Of a stretch of 64,000 bases of DNA, positions 31,903 to 40,862 are shown piece by piece. The position numbers were made by a program, and so were the translations under genes. The stretch covers positions 248,001-312,000 of the forward strand of contig NZ_FOMR01000003.1 of NCBI RefSeq assembly GCF_900112705.1, read 5' to 3'. The DNA is from Lentibacillus persicus. GTDB taxonomy: Bacteria; Bacillota; Bacilli; Bacillales; Amphibacillaceae. The notes beneath the pieces are model-generated. The model was not told the DNA's origin. It made no database searches and worked only from the letters and a program-made list of their open reading frames with translations. Numbering within the stretch: the stretch's first letter is position 1; each line of letters starts with the position of its first letter.

Positions 31903-32138
31903 TGAAGAAGAGGTCAGTAGCAAAATGCTTCCCGAAAGAGAGTGGAATTCACCGGCTGAGAGATTCCACAGGGTACAGCCTTTGTGAACCCTGCCTTGGA
32001 GTTGTCAGCGTCAACCTGACCGCAGGCTTGCTGCGTTATCATAAACAAGTGGGCATGCCTGGCATGTCAACAAAGGTGGTACCACGGAAACACCCCAAGT
32101 CCGTCCTTTTGCAGGATGGATTTGGGGTGTTTTCTTAT
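31903..32138 (+). ncRNA. T-box leader of proC
   Basis: T-box sequence AAAGGTGGTACCACGG at 32081-32096. Specifier context GTGAA-CCC-TGCC (31986 onward) gives the proline codon CCC. A strong terminator with arms AACACCCCAAGTCC and GGATTTGGGGTGTT ends in TTTTC near 32134. Proline starvation, sensed as uncharged tRNA-Pro, should switch proC on. An open frame running through the leader into proC is fortuitous. Confidence 0.93.
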
Positions 32139-32177
32139 TTCATTCGATTTTTTGAGACATGTAAAGGAGCGATTAAG

Positions 32178-32993
32178 ATGATTGAAAAAATGGCATTTAT
32201 CGGTGCTGGCTCAATGGCTGAATCCATTTTGACCGGAATTTTAAATAGCGGATTTCTTCCAAAAGAAAAAATATATATTACGAACAAGTCTGATAAAGAG
32301 AGACTGGCGTTTCTTGAAAATGCATATGCCATTCAGAATAATAATGATAAACAAGCAACAGTGGAAGGTGCTGATGTCGTTATTGTTGCCGTCAAGCCTT
32401 ATGATGTGGAAGCGGCTGTGTCTTCAATCAGTGACTGTCTTACGCCGAATCAGCTGCTGATTTCAGTCGTTGCAGGTGTCTCAACCGATACGATTTCCAG
32501 CTTTATCGGCAAAGATATTCCGGTTGTGCGTGCGATGCCGAATACATCATCAGCCGCCGGTCAATCAGCTACAGCTGTAGCCCGGGGACCACATGCCAAT
32601 GAGCAGCACCTGGAAACCGCATTGGCACTATTTAATACGATTGGAACAGCAACTGAAGTATCAGAGAGCGATATGCACGCGGTAACGGCCATATCAGGGA
32701 GCGGACCTGCTTATGTCTATTATTTAGTCGAAGCGATGGAAAAAGCGGCAGTGGACGCCGGACTGGACCAGGAAACGGCACAAGATTTGATTACGCAAAC
32801 GATTGTCGGCGCCGGGGAAATGCTCAAAACATCGGGACTTGAGCCTTCAAAGCTTCGCGAAAATATAACGAGTCCCGGCGGCACAACGCAAGCAGGTGTT
32901 GAAGCGTTGAGCAAACACAACTTTCAGGAAGCAGTCGAGCGGTGTGTGGAAAGCGCCCGAAACCGTTCAATTGAATTAGGACAGAAAATGTAA
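32178..32993 (+). CDS. proC: Pyrroline-5-carboxylate reductase
   Basis: A 271-residue NADPH enzyme making proline, the last step of the pathway. The Rossmann motif is FIGAGSMAESI (about residues 6-16) and the family signature near the C terminus is ENITSPGGTTQAGVEAL. Conserved substrate segments VRAMPNT and ITAISGSGPAY-type (TAISGSGPAYVYYL) are present. ATG at 32178 follows AAAGGAGC; longer upstream reading is T-box RNA. It is a single gene under proline T-box control. Confidence 0.98.
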   Translation: MIEKMAFIGAGSMAESILTGILNSGFLPKEKIYITNKSDKERLAFLENAYAIQNNNDKQATVEGADVVIVAVKPYDVEAAVSSISDCLTPNQLLISVVAGVSTDTISSFIGKDIPVVRAMPNTSSAAGQSATAVARGPHANEQHLETALALFNTIGTATEVSESDMHAVTAISGSGPAYVYYLVEAMEKAAVDAGLDQETAQDLITQTIVGAGEMLKTSGLEPSKLRENITSPGGTTQAGVEALSKHNFQEAVERCVESARNRSIELGQKM

Positions 32994-33015
32994 AACTAAA
33001 AATCAGTAAAAATTG

Positions 33016-33060
33016 CAAAAAGCCATATGACGTTTCAAATGAAATAGCAGTCATATGGCC
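33016..33060 (-). terminator. Terminator of the dgk-dck operon
   Basis: On the minus strand GCCATATGAC and GTCATATGGC form a perfect 10-bp stem around a 20-nt loop, followed by TTTTT, 40 nt past the dck stop. It may also serve proC from the other side. Confidence 0.8.
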
Positions 33061-33100
33061 CGATTTATACAAGCACTTGCTTTTTGGAATGCTATAGACG

Positions 33101-33784
33101 TTATTTAATGCTTTCCCGTGTTTTCCATTTGCGTGATTGCTGGATAAAATGACCAATTTTTTCCATTACCGGTTCAATTGATTGTTCTTGCTCGAGTAAA
33201 TCGTAGTCGGAAATGTCGATACGCAAGATCGGACACGCATTAAAATTATTAATCCAATCTTCGTAACGGTTATACAGTTCTTCCCAATAGGAAATTGAAG
33301 TATTTTTCTCCATCTCACGTCCGCGATTATGGATACGTTCCATAACGTGGTCAAATGACCCTTCGAGATATATTAATAAATCCGGATGAGGAAAATAAGG
33401 TGTCATCACCATTGCTTCAAACAGGTTGGTGTATGTCTCATAATCTGTTTTCGACATCGTGCCGTTTTCATAGTGCATTTTGGCGAAAATGCCTGTGTCC
33501 TCATAAATTGAACGATCCTGAATAAAGCCCCCGCCGTACTCGAATATTTTTTTCTGTTCTTTAAAGCGTTCTGCGAGAAAATAAATTTGCAAATGAAAGC
33601 TCCAGCGTTCGAAGTCATCGTAAAATTTCCCGAGGTATGGGTTTGTATCAACTTTCTCAAATGATGTTTTAAAGTTAAGCGCATTGGCCAGGGCTTTTGT
33701 CATCGTTGATTTGCCGACACCGACAGTCCCGGCAACCGTAATAATGCTGTCATGCGGAATCTGGTATTTATCACGTAAATTCAT
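33101..33784 (-). CDS. dck: Deoxyadenosine/deoxycytidine kinase
   Basis: A 227-residue deoxynucleoside kinase of the salvage pathway. The P-loop is AGTVGVGKST (about residues 18-27). The DRS motif is in GGGFIQDRSIYEDTGIF, the substrate-contact sequence is ERWSFHLQIYFLAERF, and the LID arginines are in RIHNRGREME. The strong similarity to B. subtilis Dck in FEAMVMTPYFPHPDLLIYLEG sets it apart from the neighbouring dgk. ATG at 33784 follows AAAGGGGAAG. It is 12 nt downstream of dgk. Confidence 0.96.
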   Translation of the reverse strand: MNLRDKYQIPHDSIITVAGTVGVGKSTMTKALANALNFKTSFEKVDTNPYLGKFYDDFERWSFHLQIYFLAERFKEQKKIFEYGGGFIQDRSIYEDTGIFAKMHYENGTMSKTDYETYTNLFEAMVMTPYFPHPDLLIYLEGSFDHVMERIHNRGREMEKNTSISYWEELYNRYEDWINNFNACPILRIDISDYDLLEQEQSIEPVMEKIGHFIQQSRKWKTRESIK

Positions 33785-33796
33785 GTTTCTTCCCCT

Positions 33797-34444
33797 TTAA
33801 TGTTTGGATACTGTTTTGTGGTCACACATTTGCTGTTTCACCAGATTAATGATGGTTTCAAGATCGTCCTGGTGTTTAACAAAATCCATTTCATCACCGT
33901 TAATACGGAGGACCGGTATGTCAGGATGAAGCATCTCGAATTCATTCATATAGTTTTCGTAATCCCGGGCGAGCTGTGACAAGTAAGAAGGTTTAATGTT
34001 TTGTTCAATATCCCTGCCGCGAAGCCTGATCCGTTCCAAAACTGTATCAAGACTGGCATGTAAGTATATCATTATATTTGGCACCGGCATATCTTTTGTT
34101 AATATATGATAAATTTGCTCGTATTTATCAAATTTGTCCGGCTGCAGTGTACGTTTAGCAAAAATCATGTTTTTGGAAATATGGTAATCGGCGATAACCG
34201 CTTTATTTTGGTTCAAATATTTCTGTTCAATATCTTCCAATTGCTTAAATCGATTGCATAGAAAAAACATTTCGGTTTGAAAACTCCATTCCTCAATATC
34301 ATCGTAAAATTTTCCGAGAAACGGGTTTTCTTCGACAATTTCTTTTAACAGGTGGAAGTCAAAATGGACAGAAAGTTTCTTTGCGAGTGATGTTTTTCCA
34401 ATCCCAATAGGCCCTTCAATAGCAATAAACGGGACGTGTGGCAT
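33797..34444 (-). CDS. dgk: Deoxyguanosine kinase
   Basis: A 215-residue paralogue of dck. The P-loop is EGPIGIGKTS (about residues 9-18), with EEWSFQTEMFFLCNRFKQLEDI and IADYHISKNMIFAKRTL as in B. subtilis Dgk. It is the first gene of the salvage operon. On the minus strand an extended -10 (TGC-TACAAT, -10 at 34480-34485) lies about 35 nt before the ATG, which follows GGAGGAAA. The pair is divergent from tRNA-Arg. Confidence 0.95.
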   Translation of the reverse strand: MPHVPFIAIEGPIGIGKTSLAKKLSVHFDFHLLKEIVEENPFLGKFYDDIEEWSFQTEMFFLCNRFKQLEDIEQKYLNQNKAVIADYHISKNMIFAKRTLQPDKFDKYEQIYHILTKDMPVPNIMIYLHASLDTVLERIRLRGRDIEQNIKPSYLSQLARDYENYMNEFEMLHPDIPVLRINGDEMDFVKHQDDLETIINLVKQQMCDHKTVSKH

Positions 34445-34586
34445 AACTTTTCCTCCAAGCAGTTTAAGTCACTTTGGATATTGTAGCACAGAAAAAAGGC
34501 CACTTCCATGCAAAATTGAACTCTGCCTTTTCATTCAGCGCGAAATTTTGTATAATGTTTATTGTGCTTATTTTCCTAAACGTCAT

Positions 34587-34659
34587 GCCCCCGTAGCTCA
34601 GGGGATAGAGCAACAGCCTCCTAAGCTGTGTGCCGCAGGTTCGATTCCTGCCGGGGGCG
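34587..34659 (+). tRNA. trnS-Arg: tRNA-Arg (anticodon CCU)
   Basis: 73 nt with acceptor stem GCCCCCG/CGGGGGC, anticodon loop CTCCTAA (anticodon CCT), T loop GTTCGATTC and discriminator G. CCA is not encoded, so it must be added after transcription. It decodes AGG. A TATAAT sequence lies at about 34552, a possible -10. Confidence 0.96.
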
Positions 34660-34699
34660 TTAAAACCAGCAGTAGCATCACATTTAGCAGCGATATATC

Positions 34700-34736
34700 G
34701 ACCCTTGCTTGCAGGTACAGGCGAGGGTATTTTTAT
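34700..34736 (+). terminator. Terminator downstream of tRNA-Arg
   Basis: ACCCTTGC pairs with GCGAGGGT and is followed by ATTTTTA. Confidence 0.75.
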
Positions 34737-34865
34737 ATTTTAATTAAGAGGGTTTCGATTAAAATACTTTAAAATTGTCACAAAATGTTCTAAAATAGTT
34801 GATAGTTACCGAAATGTTTATAAAATTTCATAGTTTCTACAATTACAATTTTATTCAAGCGATTT

Positions 34866-34879
34866 TGCAATCGTTTACA
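34866..34879. promoter_or_regulatory. Candidate cre (CcpA) site upstream of acsA
   Basis: TGCAATCGTTTACA differs at one position from the consensus TGWNANCGNTNWCA and lies 24 nt before the acsA start, where CcpA would block transcription when glucose is present. Confidence 0.55.
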
Positions 34880-34902
34880 AATTTTAAGATGAGGTGATAG
34901 AA

Positions 34903-36618
34903 ATGGATATGCAGCGAATACCTGCACAAGAGGGAAAATACAATCTGCAAAACTATGAAAGCATGCGTAAGACGTTTTCATGGGAAGATATGAAAAAACA
35001 TTTCAGCTGGAATGAGACGGGAAAAGTTAACATGGCATATGAAGCAATTGATCGCCATGCCGAAAATCCCGCTAAAAAAGATAAGGCTGCCTTATTGTAT
35101 TCATCACCCGATCGGGAAGAAACAAAAACATTCAGCGAATTAAGCAAGGAGAGTAACCAGTTTGCGAACGTCTTAACCAAATATGGCGTCGAAAAAGGCG
35201 ATCGCATTTTTATGTTTTTACCGAGAAGTCCTGAATTCTATGCAGCTTTCTTCGGTATTTTAAAAACAGGCGCCATTGCAGGGCCATTATTTGAAGCATT
35301 TATGGAACAAGCAGTCCGTGATAGGCTCGAGGACAGTGAAGCAAGTATGCTGGTTACTACACCGGATTTGCTTGAACGGGTGCCGCAGAATGATTTGCCT
35401 GACCTTAAAAAAATTATTCTTGTCGGTGAAAACAATGAATCCTCCGACAAATATATTGATTATCATCAGGAAATGAAAGAGGCTTCAACGGACTTTAATA
35501 TTGAATGGGTTGACCTTGAGGATGGTATGCTTATTCATTATACGTCCGGCTCAACTGGTAAGCCAAAAGGTGTTTATCACGTGCATAACGCCATGATTCA
35601 GCATTATGCAACAGGCGAGTGGGTACTGGATTTGCAGGAGGATGATGTTTACTGGTGCACGGCCGATCCGGGCTGGGTAACAGGGACGAGCTATGGTATT
35701 TTTGCCCCTTGGCTCCATGGTGTAACAAACGTTGTGCGTGGCGGCCGCTTTAGTCCGGATGCCTGGTATGGCACGATCGATAAATATAATATATCAGTCT
35801 GGTACACAGCACCTACTGCACTTCGAAAGCTTGTCAGTGCCGGGGAAGATGCCGTGAAGAAGCATGATCTTTCATCATTGCGTCATGTCCTCAGTGTTGG
35901 GGAGCCACTGAATCCGGAAGTTATTACGTGGGGCTTGCAGGCGTTTGACCTTCGAATTCACGACACGTGGTGGATGACAGAAACCGGTGCGCAGCTTATT
36001 GTTAACCTGCCAACAGAGGAAATCCGTCCGGGCTCAATGGGTAAACCAATTCCGGGAATTGAAGCATCGATTGTAGATAATGAAGGCAATGAAGTGCCGC
36101 CAAATCAAATGGGCAACCTGGCAATTAAATCGCCTTGGCCTGCCATGATGCGGCAAATCTGGAAACGTCCGGAAAAATACGAAAGCTATTTTATTAATGG
36201 CTGGTATGTATCCGGTGACAGTGCTTATAAGGATGAGGACGGCTACTTCTGGTTCCAGGGACGGCTTGATGATGTTATCAACACATCCGGTGAACGTGTC
36301 GGACCATTTGAAGTTGAAAGCAAGCTGATCGAACATCCTGCTGTTGCTGAAGCCGGTGTGATTGGTAAGCCCGATCCCGAGCGTGGTGAAATCGTTAAAG
36401 CGTTCATTACCTTAAACGACGGTTATGAAGAATCAGAGGAACTGCTTGAAGAGGTACGGCAGTTTATTAAGACTGGACTCAGCGCACACGCTACACCGCG
36501 TGAATTGGAAATTAAAGACGCCATCCCGAAAACACGAAGCGGTAAAATCATGCGCCGTCTGCTGAAATCGTGGGAGCTGGGTCTGCCAACCGGCGATACC
36601 TCAACATTGGAAGAATAA
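34903..36618 (+). CDS. acsA: Acetyl-CoA synthetase AcsA
   Basis: A 571-residue AMP-forming ligase activating acetate. The P-loop-like motif is HYTSGSTGKPKGVYH (about residues 210-224). Also present are WWMTETGAQ, the hinge region YVSGDSAYKDEDGYFWFQGRLDDVI and the catalytic C-terminal lysine in TRSGKIMRR, the target of AcuA-type acetylation. Similarity to B. subtilis AcsA (572 residues) extends end to end. ATG at 34903 follows GAGGTGAT. Unlike B. subtilis, no acuABC is adjacent; the gene sits between tRNA-Arg and a repeat. Confidence 0.97.
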   Translation: MDMQRIPAQEGKYNLQNYESMRKTFSWEDMKKHFSWNETGKVNMAYEAIDRHAENPAKKDKAALLYSSPDREETKTFSELSKESNQFANVLTKYGVEKGDRIFMFLPRSPEFYAAFFGILKTGAIAGPLFEAFMEQAVRDRLEDSEASMLVTTPDLLERVPQNDLPDLKKIILVGENNESSDKYIDYHQEMKEASTDFNIEWVDLEDGMLIHYTSGSTGKPKGVYHVHNAMIQHYATGEWVLDLQEDDVYWCTADPGWVTGTSYGIFAPWLHGVTNVVRGGRFSPDAWYGTIDKYNISVWYTAPTALRKLVSAGEDAVKKHDLSSLRHVLSVGEPLNPEVITWGLQAFDLRIHDTWWMTETGAQLIVNLPTEEIRPGSMGKPIPGIEASIVDNEGNEVPPNQMGNLAIKSPWPAMMRQIWKRPEKYESYFINGWYVSGDSAYKDEDGYFWFQGRLDDVINTSGERVGPFEVESKLIEHPAVAEAGVIGKPDPERGEIVKAFITLNDGYEESEELLEEVRQFIKTGLSAHATPRELEIKDAIPKTRSGKIMRRLLKSWELGLPTGDTSTLEE

Positions 36619-36641
36619 TAGAATTAAATATTTTATAGCAA

Positions 36642-36892
36642 GAATGAGACCGGGAGATAATTGAAAAGAGCATTGTGAAAGACGAACGATAAGTCAGGTT
36701 AGCGGAGGAAATATGCGTAGACTCCTGCGGGAACAGAGGCATAGGTGAGACAACGAAGTGCCTTGGCACGAGTTGGCTCAACAGCCGCCCGCGGAAAGCG
36801 GAGCATATTTCCGGAGCGGTGTATCCCGCTTCCTTTCCTAATAATCGTTCGTCTTTTTATGACTTTTAGAAATTTTTTTCTTAGCCTCATTC
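36642..36892. repeat. MITE-like palindromic repeat, copy d
   Basis: About 250 bp. The ends are AGAATGAGACCGGGAG and TTAGCCTCATTCG. Inner arms are GACGAACGATAAGTCAGG and CCTAATAATCGTTCGTC, with the GC-rich core at about 36700-36825. The complement matches copy c (21082-21325) with few differences over about 150 bp, so c and d form a long inverted repeat 15 kb apart. It fills the 372-nt gap between acsA and the DJ-1 gene. Confidence 0.85.
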
Positions 36893-36990
36893 GTTTTATA
36901 TGCGTTGGGTTTTATGGTAACTACTTACGTTTTAGTTCACACCTTCCCGGGTAGAATAATTTTGAAGCATTTCTTAAAGGAGTGATGACA

Positions 36991-37506
36991 ATGGCTAAAA
37001 TAGCAACTGTCATAACAAATATGTTTGAAGATGTTGAATATACAGATCCGGCAAAGGAATTCAAGGATGCCGGCCATGAAGTCGTGACAATTGAAAAAGA
37101 AAAAGGAAAAACAGTAACCGGCAAAAATAAAGAAGCTGAAATAACCATCGATGAATCGATTGATGATGTAACCGCAGATCAATTTGATGCATTATTCATC
37201 CCGGGCGGTTTTTCGCCGGATCAACTGCGCGCTGATGAACGGTTCGTTAAATTTGCTAAACAATTTATGGATGCAGAAAAACCGGTATTTGCCATATGCC
37301 ATGGTCCGCAGCTGCTGATTACGGCAAAAGCATTAGAAGGACGCAAGGCAACAGGCTTCACTTCCATCCAGGTGGATATGGAATACGCTAAAGCAAACGT
37401 ACAGGATGAGGAAGTTGTCGTTTGCAATAACCAGCTTGTGACAAGCCGTCAGCCGGATGATATTCCTGCGTTTAAGAAAGAATCACTAAAATTATTAAGC
37501 GCGTAA
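36991..37506 (+). CDS. DJ-1/PfpI family protein
   Basis: 171 residues of the type 1 glutamine amidotransferase-like fold. The nucleophile elbow is FAICHGPQLLI (Cys near residue 103, followed by His), the upstream oxyanion segment is LFIPGGFSPDQLR, and an acidic residue occurs early in MFEDVEYTDP. It resembles B. subtilis YfkM/YraA general-stress proteins, a family that includes proposed proteases and glyoxal-repair enzymes. The actual activity cannot be told from sequence. ATG at 36991 follows AAAGGAGTG. It is a single gene. Confidence 0.9.
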   Translation: MAKIATVITNMFEDVEYTDPAKEFKDAGHEVVTIEKEKGKTVTGKNKEAEITIDESIDDVTADQFDALFIPGGFSPDQLRADERFVKFAKQFMDAEKPVFAICHGPQLLITAKALEGRKATGFTSIQVDMEYAKANVQDEEVVVCNNQLVTSRQPDDIPAFKKESLKLLSA

Positions 37507-37508
37507 TA

Positions 37509-37553
37509 ATAAATCCCCCTTTTCGCTCTTACAGCGGAGAGGGGGATTTTATT
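37509..37553. terminator. Bidirectional terminator
   Basis: AAATCCCCC pairs with GGGGGATTT, with a second GCTC/GAG contribution in the loop, and T/A runs lie on both sides. It is shared by the convergent DJ-1 and sleL genes. Confidence 0.85.
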
Positions 37554-38841
37554 AATCCAATTTTGTGATCGTAAAATTATCCTGCAGGAGAAGCCAATTT
37601 TGCGGGAAGGCCAGCCCTAATTTCCAATAACTGATACCGAGCAGGTTTAATTCTTTAATCATATCAAATTTTGCCTGTATCGAGCGGGCGTCTTCAAACC
37701 ATACCTCATGATTTGCCCCTTGGGAATCCGTGTAAGTATAGAAAGGTGCTTGGGCTGTCGTGTCGTATTCAATGCTTACATTTTGCTGGCGGGCTCGTGC
37801 AATTGCCTGCTGAGGACTGAGTGCTTCGGCAGGGTCGCCGCCTTCGGTAAACGGGAGTGTCCAATCGTAGCCATAAAGGTTTTGGCCGAGCAGTATTTTT
37901 TCCGGCGGCATAACGCTTAATGCAAAATCAACAACTTTCCGCACTTCATTTATAGGGGAAACAGCCCTTGGCGGCCCGTAGCTGTAACCCCATTCATAGG
38001 TCATCAGCACCACGAAATCAGCAATTTCACCATGCGTTGCATAATCGTGCGCTTCGTACCATTCACCTGTCTGTTCCGCACTCGTTTTAGGCGCCAGCGC
38101 GGTGGACAGCATTAAACCTTCTTCCGATAAACGCTGTTTCGCTTTGCGCAAAAAATTATTGTAAGCTTCACGATCTTCGGGCGGCAGAAATTCAAAATCA
38201 AAATGAACATCGCTGAAACCGATCTCTTGGGCCACGTTGACGATACTATCAAGCAGCGTATTTTGCACGGCCTGGACCGTCAAAATAATATGGCCAAGTT
38301 CTCTGCTGAACTCCCCCTCTTCAAGGTTCGTGATAACGAGCATCAACGCCGTATTCTGATTACCGGCAATCTGTACAAAGTTATCCAGAGGCGGAGCTGA
38401 AAGCGTTCCGTCACGATTTACCTGATAGCTGAATGGAGCAAGATAAGTGAGGTAAGGTGTTGTTTTTTCAGCTGAGTTTATGAGCGTCTGGGATACTTCG
38501 CCGCCTAAAGGTTCGATATAGGCGTTGGATGTGATGTCAGGTTTTGTCTGCTCGGGAATATAAAGCCGGGTCCCCACAGCTAGTACCCCTTCTAATGGAA
38601 TATTATTGATCTGTGCAAGTTGATCAGCTGTCATGCCAAATTGCTGCGAAATCGAAAATAAGCTGTCGCCCGGCTGTACAAAATAAAACTGCCCAACGAT
38701 AGGAATGACGAGTGACTGACCGGGCACAAGGTTATTCGGGGTGTCGAGCTCGTTGGCATCGATTAAAGCTGTGGGGGTGGTGCCATATAAATCGGCTATT
38801 TGATAGAGTGTGTCGCCTTGATTGACCACATGAATCTGCAA
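37552..38841 (-). CDS. sleL: Spore peptidoglycan N-acetylglucosaminidase (SleL/YaaH)
   Basis: 429 residues: two LysM repeats (about 3-47 and 51-95) that bind cortex peptidoglycan, then a GH18 catalytic domain with the DxDxE motif in VHFDFEFLPPED. The rest follows B. subtilis YaaH closely (TALAPKTSAEQTGEWYEAHDY; MTYEWGYSYGPPRAVSPI; ISYWKLGLAFPQNWLLL). It should act during germination on cortex fragments. TTG at 38841 is chosen because GGGAGGG lies 6 nt before it. There is no signal peptide, as expected for a protein assembled in the spore from the mother cell. Confidence 0.95.
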   Translation of the reverse strand: MQIHVVNQGDTLYQIADLYGTTPTALIDANELDTPNNLVPGQSLVIPIVGQFYFVQPGDSLFSISQQFGMTADQLAQINNIPLEGVLAVGTRLYIPEQTKPDITSNAYIEPLGGEVSQTLINSAEKTTPYLTYLAPFSYQVNRDGTLSAPPLDNFVQIAGNQNTALMLVITNLEEGEFSRELGHIILTVQAVQNTLLDSIVNVAQEIGFSDVHFDFEFLPPEDREAYNNFLRKAKQRLSEEGLMLSTALAPKTSAEQTGEWYEAHDYATHGEIADFVVLMTYEWGYSYGPPRAVSPINEVRKVVDFALSVMPPEKILLGQNLYGYDWTLPFTEGGDPAEALSPQQAIARARQQNVSIEYDTTAQAPFYTYTDSQGANHEVWFEDARSIQAKFDMIKELNLLGISYWKLGLAFPQNWLLLQDNFTITKLD

Positions 38842-38874
38842 TAAAATCCCTCCCTTTAAAATCATTTCTCTTCT

Positions 38875-38901
38875 ACATTATGACTTTAAAGAAGGGGATA
38901 T
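38875..38901 (-). promoter_or_regulatory. Possible sigma-E promoter of sleL
   Basis: On the minus strand ATA, a 16-nt spacer and CATAATGT (6 of 8 to CATAYANT), 34 nt before the gene. Mother-cell expression is known for yaaH in B. subtilis. Confidence 0.35.
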
Positions 38902-38904
38902 TAC

Positions 38905-39432
38905 TTAGATAGGTTCTATGGAAGCATTCATTACTGAGCGCATGAGGTATAGCGCGTATTCGGTACCCTCTTTTTCTTCAGAGGCCATACAATTTTCCGG
39001 GATGTGCATCGAATACTTATGCATATAGGCATCTTTTGCTGTAAATAAAATACAAATATCGCCGGCAATGCCCGCCATGATGAGATGTGTTTTTCCGAGA
39101 TCATTCAACAACGTGTGAAGCGGTGTCTCGAAAAAAGCTGAATGTTGCGGTTTAATCAGAAAATAATCCGACTCATCCGGTTTCAAAGCCTGAATGATAT
39201 GTTCGTTTCCGCTATACTGGCAATGCTCAATAATTTTGCGAAAATCGGCTTGCCACAGATCGTAGTGATCGTTAACGTAAATGATAGGCATATTATTATC
39301 TTTGCCAAATTGGCGAAGTTTTTTCAATCCAGGTAAAATATCATTTGTATGCTGAAGCAAGTTTTCTCCACCATCAAAGTCAAAATCGTTTATAATATCA
39401 ACGAATAGAATAGCACTGTTGTGAATATCCAT
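38905..39432 (-). CDS. yaaI: Isochorismatase-family cysteine hydrolase YaaI
   Basis: A 175-residue alpha/beta hydrolase of the isochorismatase-like group. The catalytic triad is visible as Asp in ILFVDIINDF, Lys in FLIKPQHSAF and Cys in MAGIAGDICILF. Close similarity to B. subtilis YaaI, including INDHYDLWQADFRKIIEHC. Its substrate is unknown. ATG at 39432 is preferred over the upstream in-frame start at 39576 because AAAGGGGC precedes it and the length then matches B. subtilis (181). It is divergent from tadA. Confidence 0.92.
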   Translation of the reverse strand: MDIHNSAILFVDIINDFDFDGGENLLQHTNDILPGLKKLRQFGKDNNMPIIYVNDHYDLWQADFRKIIEHCQYSGNEHIIQALKPDESDYFLIKPQHSAFFETPLHTLLNDLGKTHLIMAGIAGDICILFTAKDAYMHKYSMHIPENCMASEEKEGTEYALYLMRSVMNASIEPI

Positions 39433-39500
39433 TTCAGTTGCCCCTTTCTTCCTATTAGTTTTTCCTTTATAGAAAAATTCAAACGTCAAGAGGTGTTTAG

Positions 39501-39974
<474 letters not shown>

Positions 39975-40078
39975 AGCTTTTTCCTGTATGGAGGCAATTG
40001 CCACAGCAATTACTGGTAGTCAACACTATCTCAAATCATAAAAAATATCTGTGAATTTTATCCACCCTATAATTATTA

Positions 40079-40107
40079 TTGCATTTTGCACGCATAGTAA
40101 GTATAAT
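40079..40107 (+). promoter_or_regulatory. Sigma-A promoter of SRP RNA
   Basis: TTGCAT, a 17-nt spacer and TATAAT; the predicted start is within a few bases of the RNA 5' end. Confidence 0.75.
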
Positions 40108-40112
40108 AAATA

Positions 40113-40386
40113 TTGCCGTGCTAAGCGGGGAGGTAGCGGTGCCCTGTACTCGCAATCCGCTATAGCGAGGCTGAATTCCCATTCGAGGTCGGATGTCTGT
40201 AAGGTCTGCCTCAAGGGATTGGTGTTGACGCCCAGGTCCTGCGCAACAGGAACCCATGAACCCTGTCAGATCCGGAAGGAAGCAGCAGTAAGTGGTCATT
40301 CTTGTGTGCCGCGGGGAAGCCTGAGCCGAGCCATGAACTTGGGTAACGCTTATGGACGTTCGATCAACAATGGGTGCACGGCTTAC
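40113..40386 (+). ncRNA. ffs: Signal recognition particle RNA, large Bacillus type (scRNA)
   Basis: About 274 nt. The 5' Alu-like part (CCGTGCTAAGCGGGGAGGTA) and its 3' partner (GGGTGCACGG) enclose the long helix. Helix 8 with the Ffh-binding loop (GTCAGATCCGGAAGGAAGCA, 40245-40264) is exact. It includes an Alu domain like B. subtilis scRNA, unlike the short 4.5S RNA of proteobacteria. With Ffh it targets nascent membrane and secreted proteins. An overlapping open frame is spurious. Confidence 0.96.
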
Positions 40387-40393
40387 ATAATGA

Positions 40394-40442
40394 GGAAAGA
40401 CTGCATCAATGTCGAAAGCGACAGTTGAGGCAGTCTTTTTTT
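40394..40442 (+). terminator. Terminator of SRP RNA
   Basis: AAAGACTGCATCAATGTCG pairs with CGACAGTTGAGGCAGTCTTT through a GNRA-like loop and ends in a T-run. Confidence 0.92.
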
Positions 40443-40568
40443 CGTATAAATGCCGTTAGTCATATATTTTTTGTTATAATTTTAATAATTAGGATTTTAT
40501 TAAAACTACCGGAAAGAGGGCGCTTTTGCTGCTTTATATAATGCTTTCTGTCGTTATATGCGTGCATG

Positions 40569-40691
40569 GAACTCTATCTATCTATCGGCACAGTCAAAAA
40601 TTATTTGACACAGATTTTGCAAAAGACAGGGTTGCGCGACCGTACGCAATTAGCCATTTATGCGGTGAAGCATCATATTATTGATGATTAA
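40569..40691 (+). pseudogene. Remnant of a LuxR/NarL-type response regulator (C-terminal HTH only)
   Basis: The frame reads ELYLSIGTVKNYLTQILQKT followed by GLRDRTQLAIYAVKHHIIDD and a stop. This is the end of a NarL-type DNA-binding domain, from the middle of the HTH to the C terminus. The receiver domain and the first HTH helix are missing and no ribosome binding site precedes it. The homology stops abruptly at about 40569. It lies 170 nt upstream of the ABC exporter genes, a location where such regulators often sit, so a two-component system was probably lost here. The remaining DNA to 40862 shows only a small GGGG/CCCC hairpin at about 40754. Confidence 0.75.
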
Positions 40692-40862
40692 TAGGTCATT
40701 AATCAGCTAACCTCAGCTAAAGAAATTCAAAGGATAGTGTTTATTGCTTTATAGGGGGCTACCTCGCCCCAATTATTCAGGAGGGACAAAAACAAGGTTT
40801 GAGTTAATATCGTACATAAGGGCACTGATATAAGACAGCGTAGCAAAGAAGGGGGATCAGCA

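Noticed and set aside
31902-32177. N-terminal extension of proC by 92 codons
   Set aside because: This DNA is a T-box leader with a terminator; the proC start with a ribosome binding site is at 32178.
36938-36956. Noc-binding-site-like TTCCCGGG
   Set aside because: The inner palindrome matches, but the outer bases of the ATTTCCCGGGAAAT consensus do not (about 10 of 14); too weak to call.
40051-40428. 125-codon ORF across the SRP RNA gene
   Set aside because: The sequence is a clear SRP RNA with its own promoter and terminator.
40526-40684. 52-codon open frame starting TTG with an upstream GGAAAGAGGG
   Set aside because: It runs across the response-regulator remnant in another frame; the overlapping frame shows real HTH homology, so this one is a shadow.
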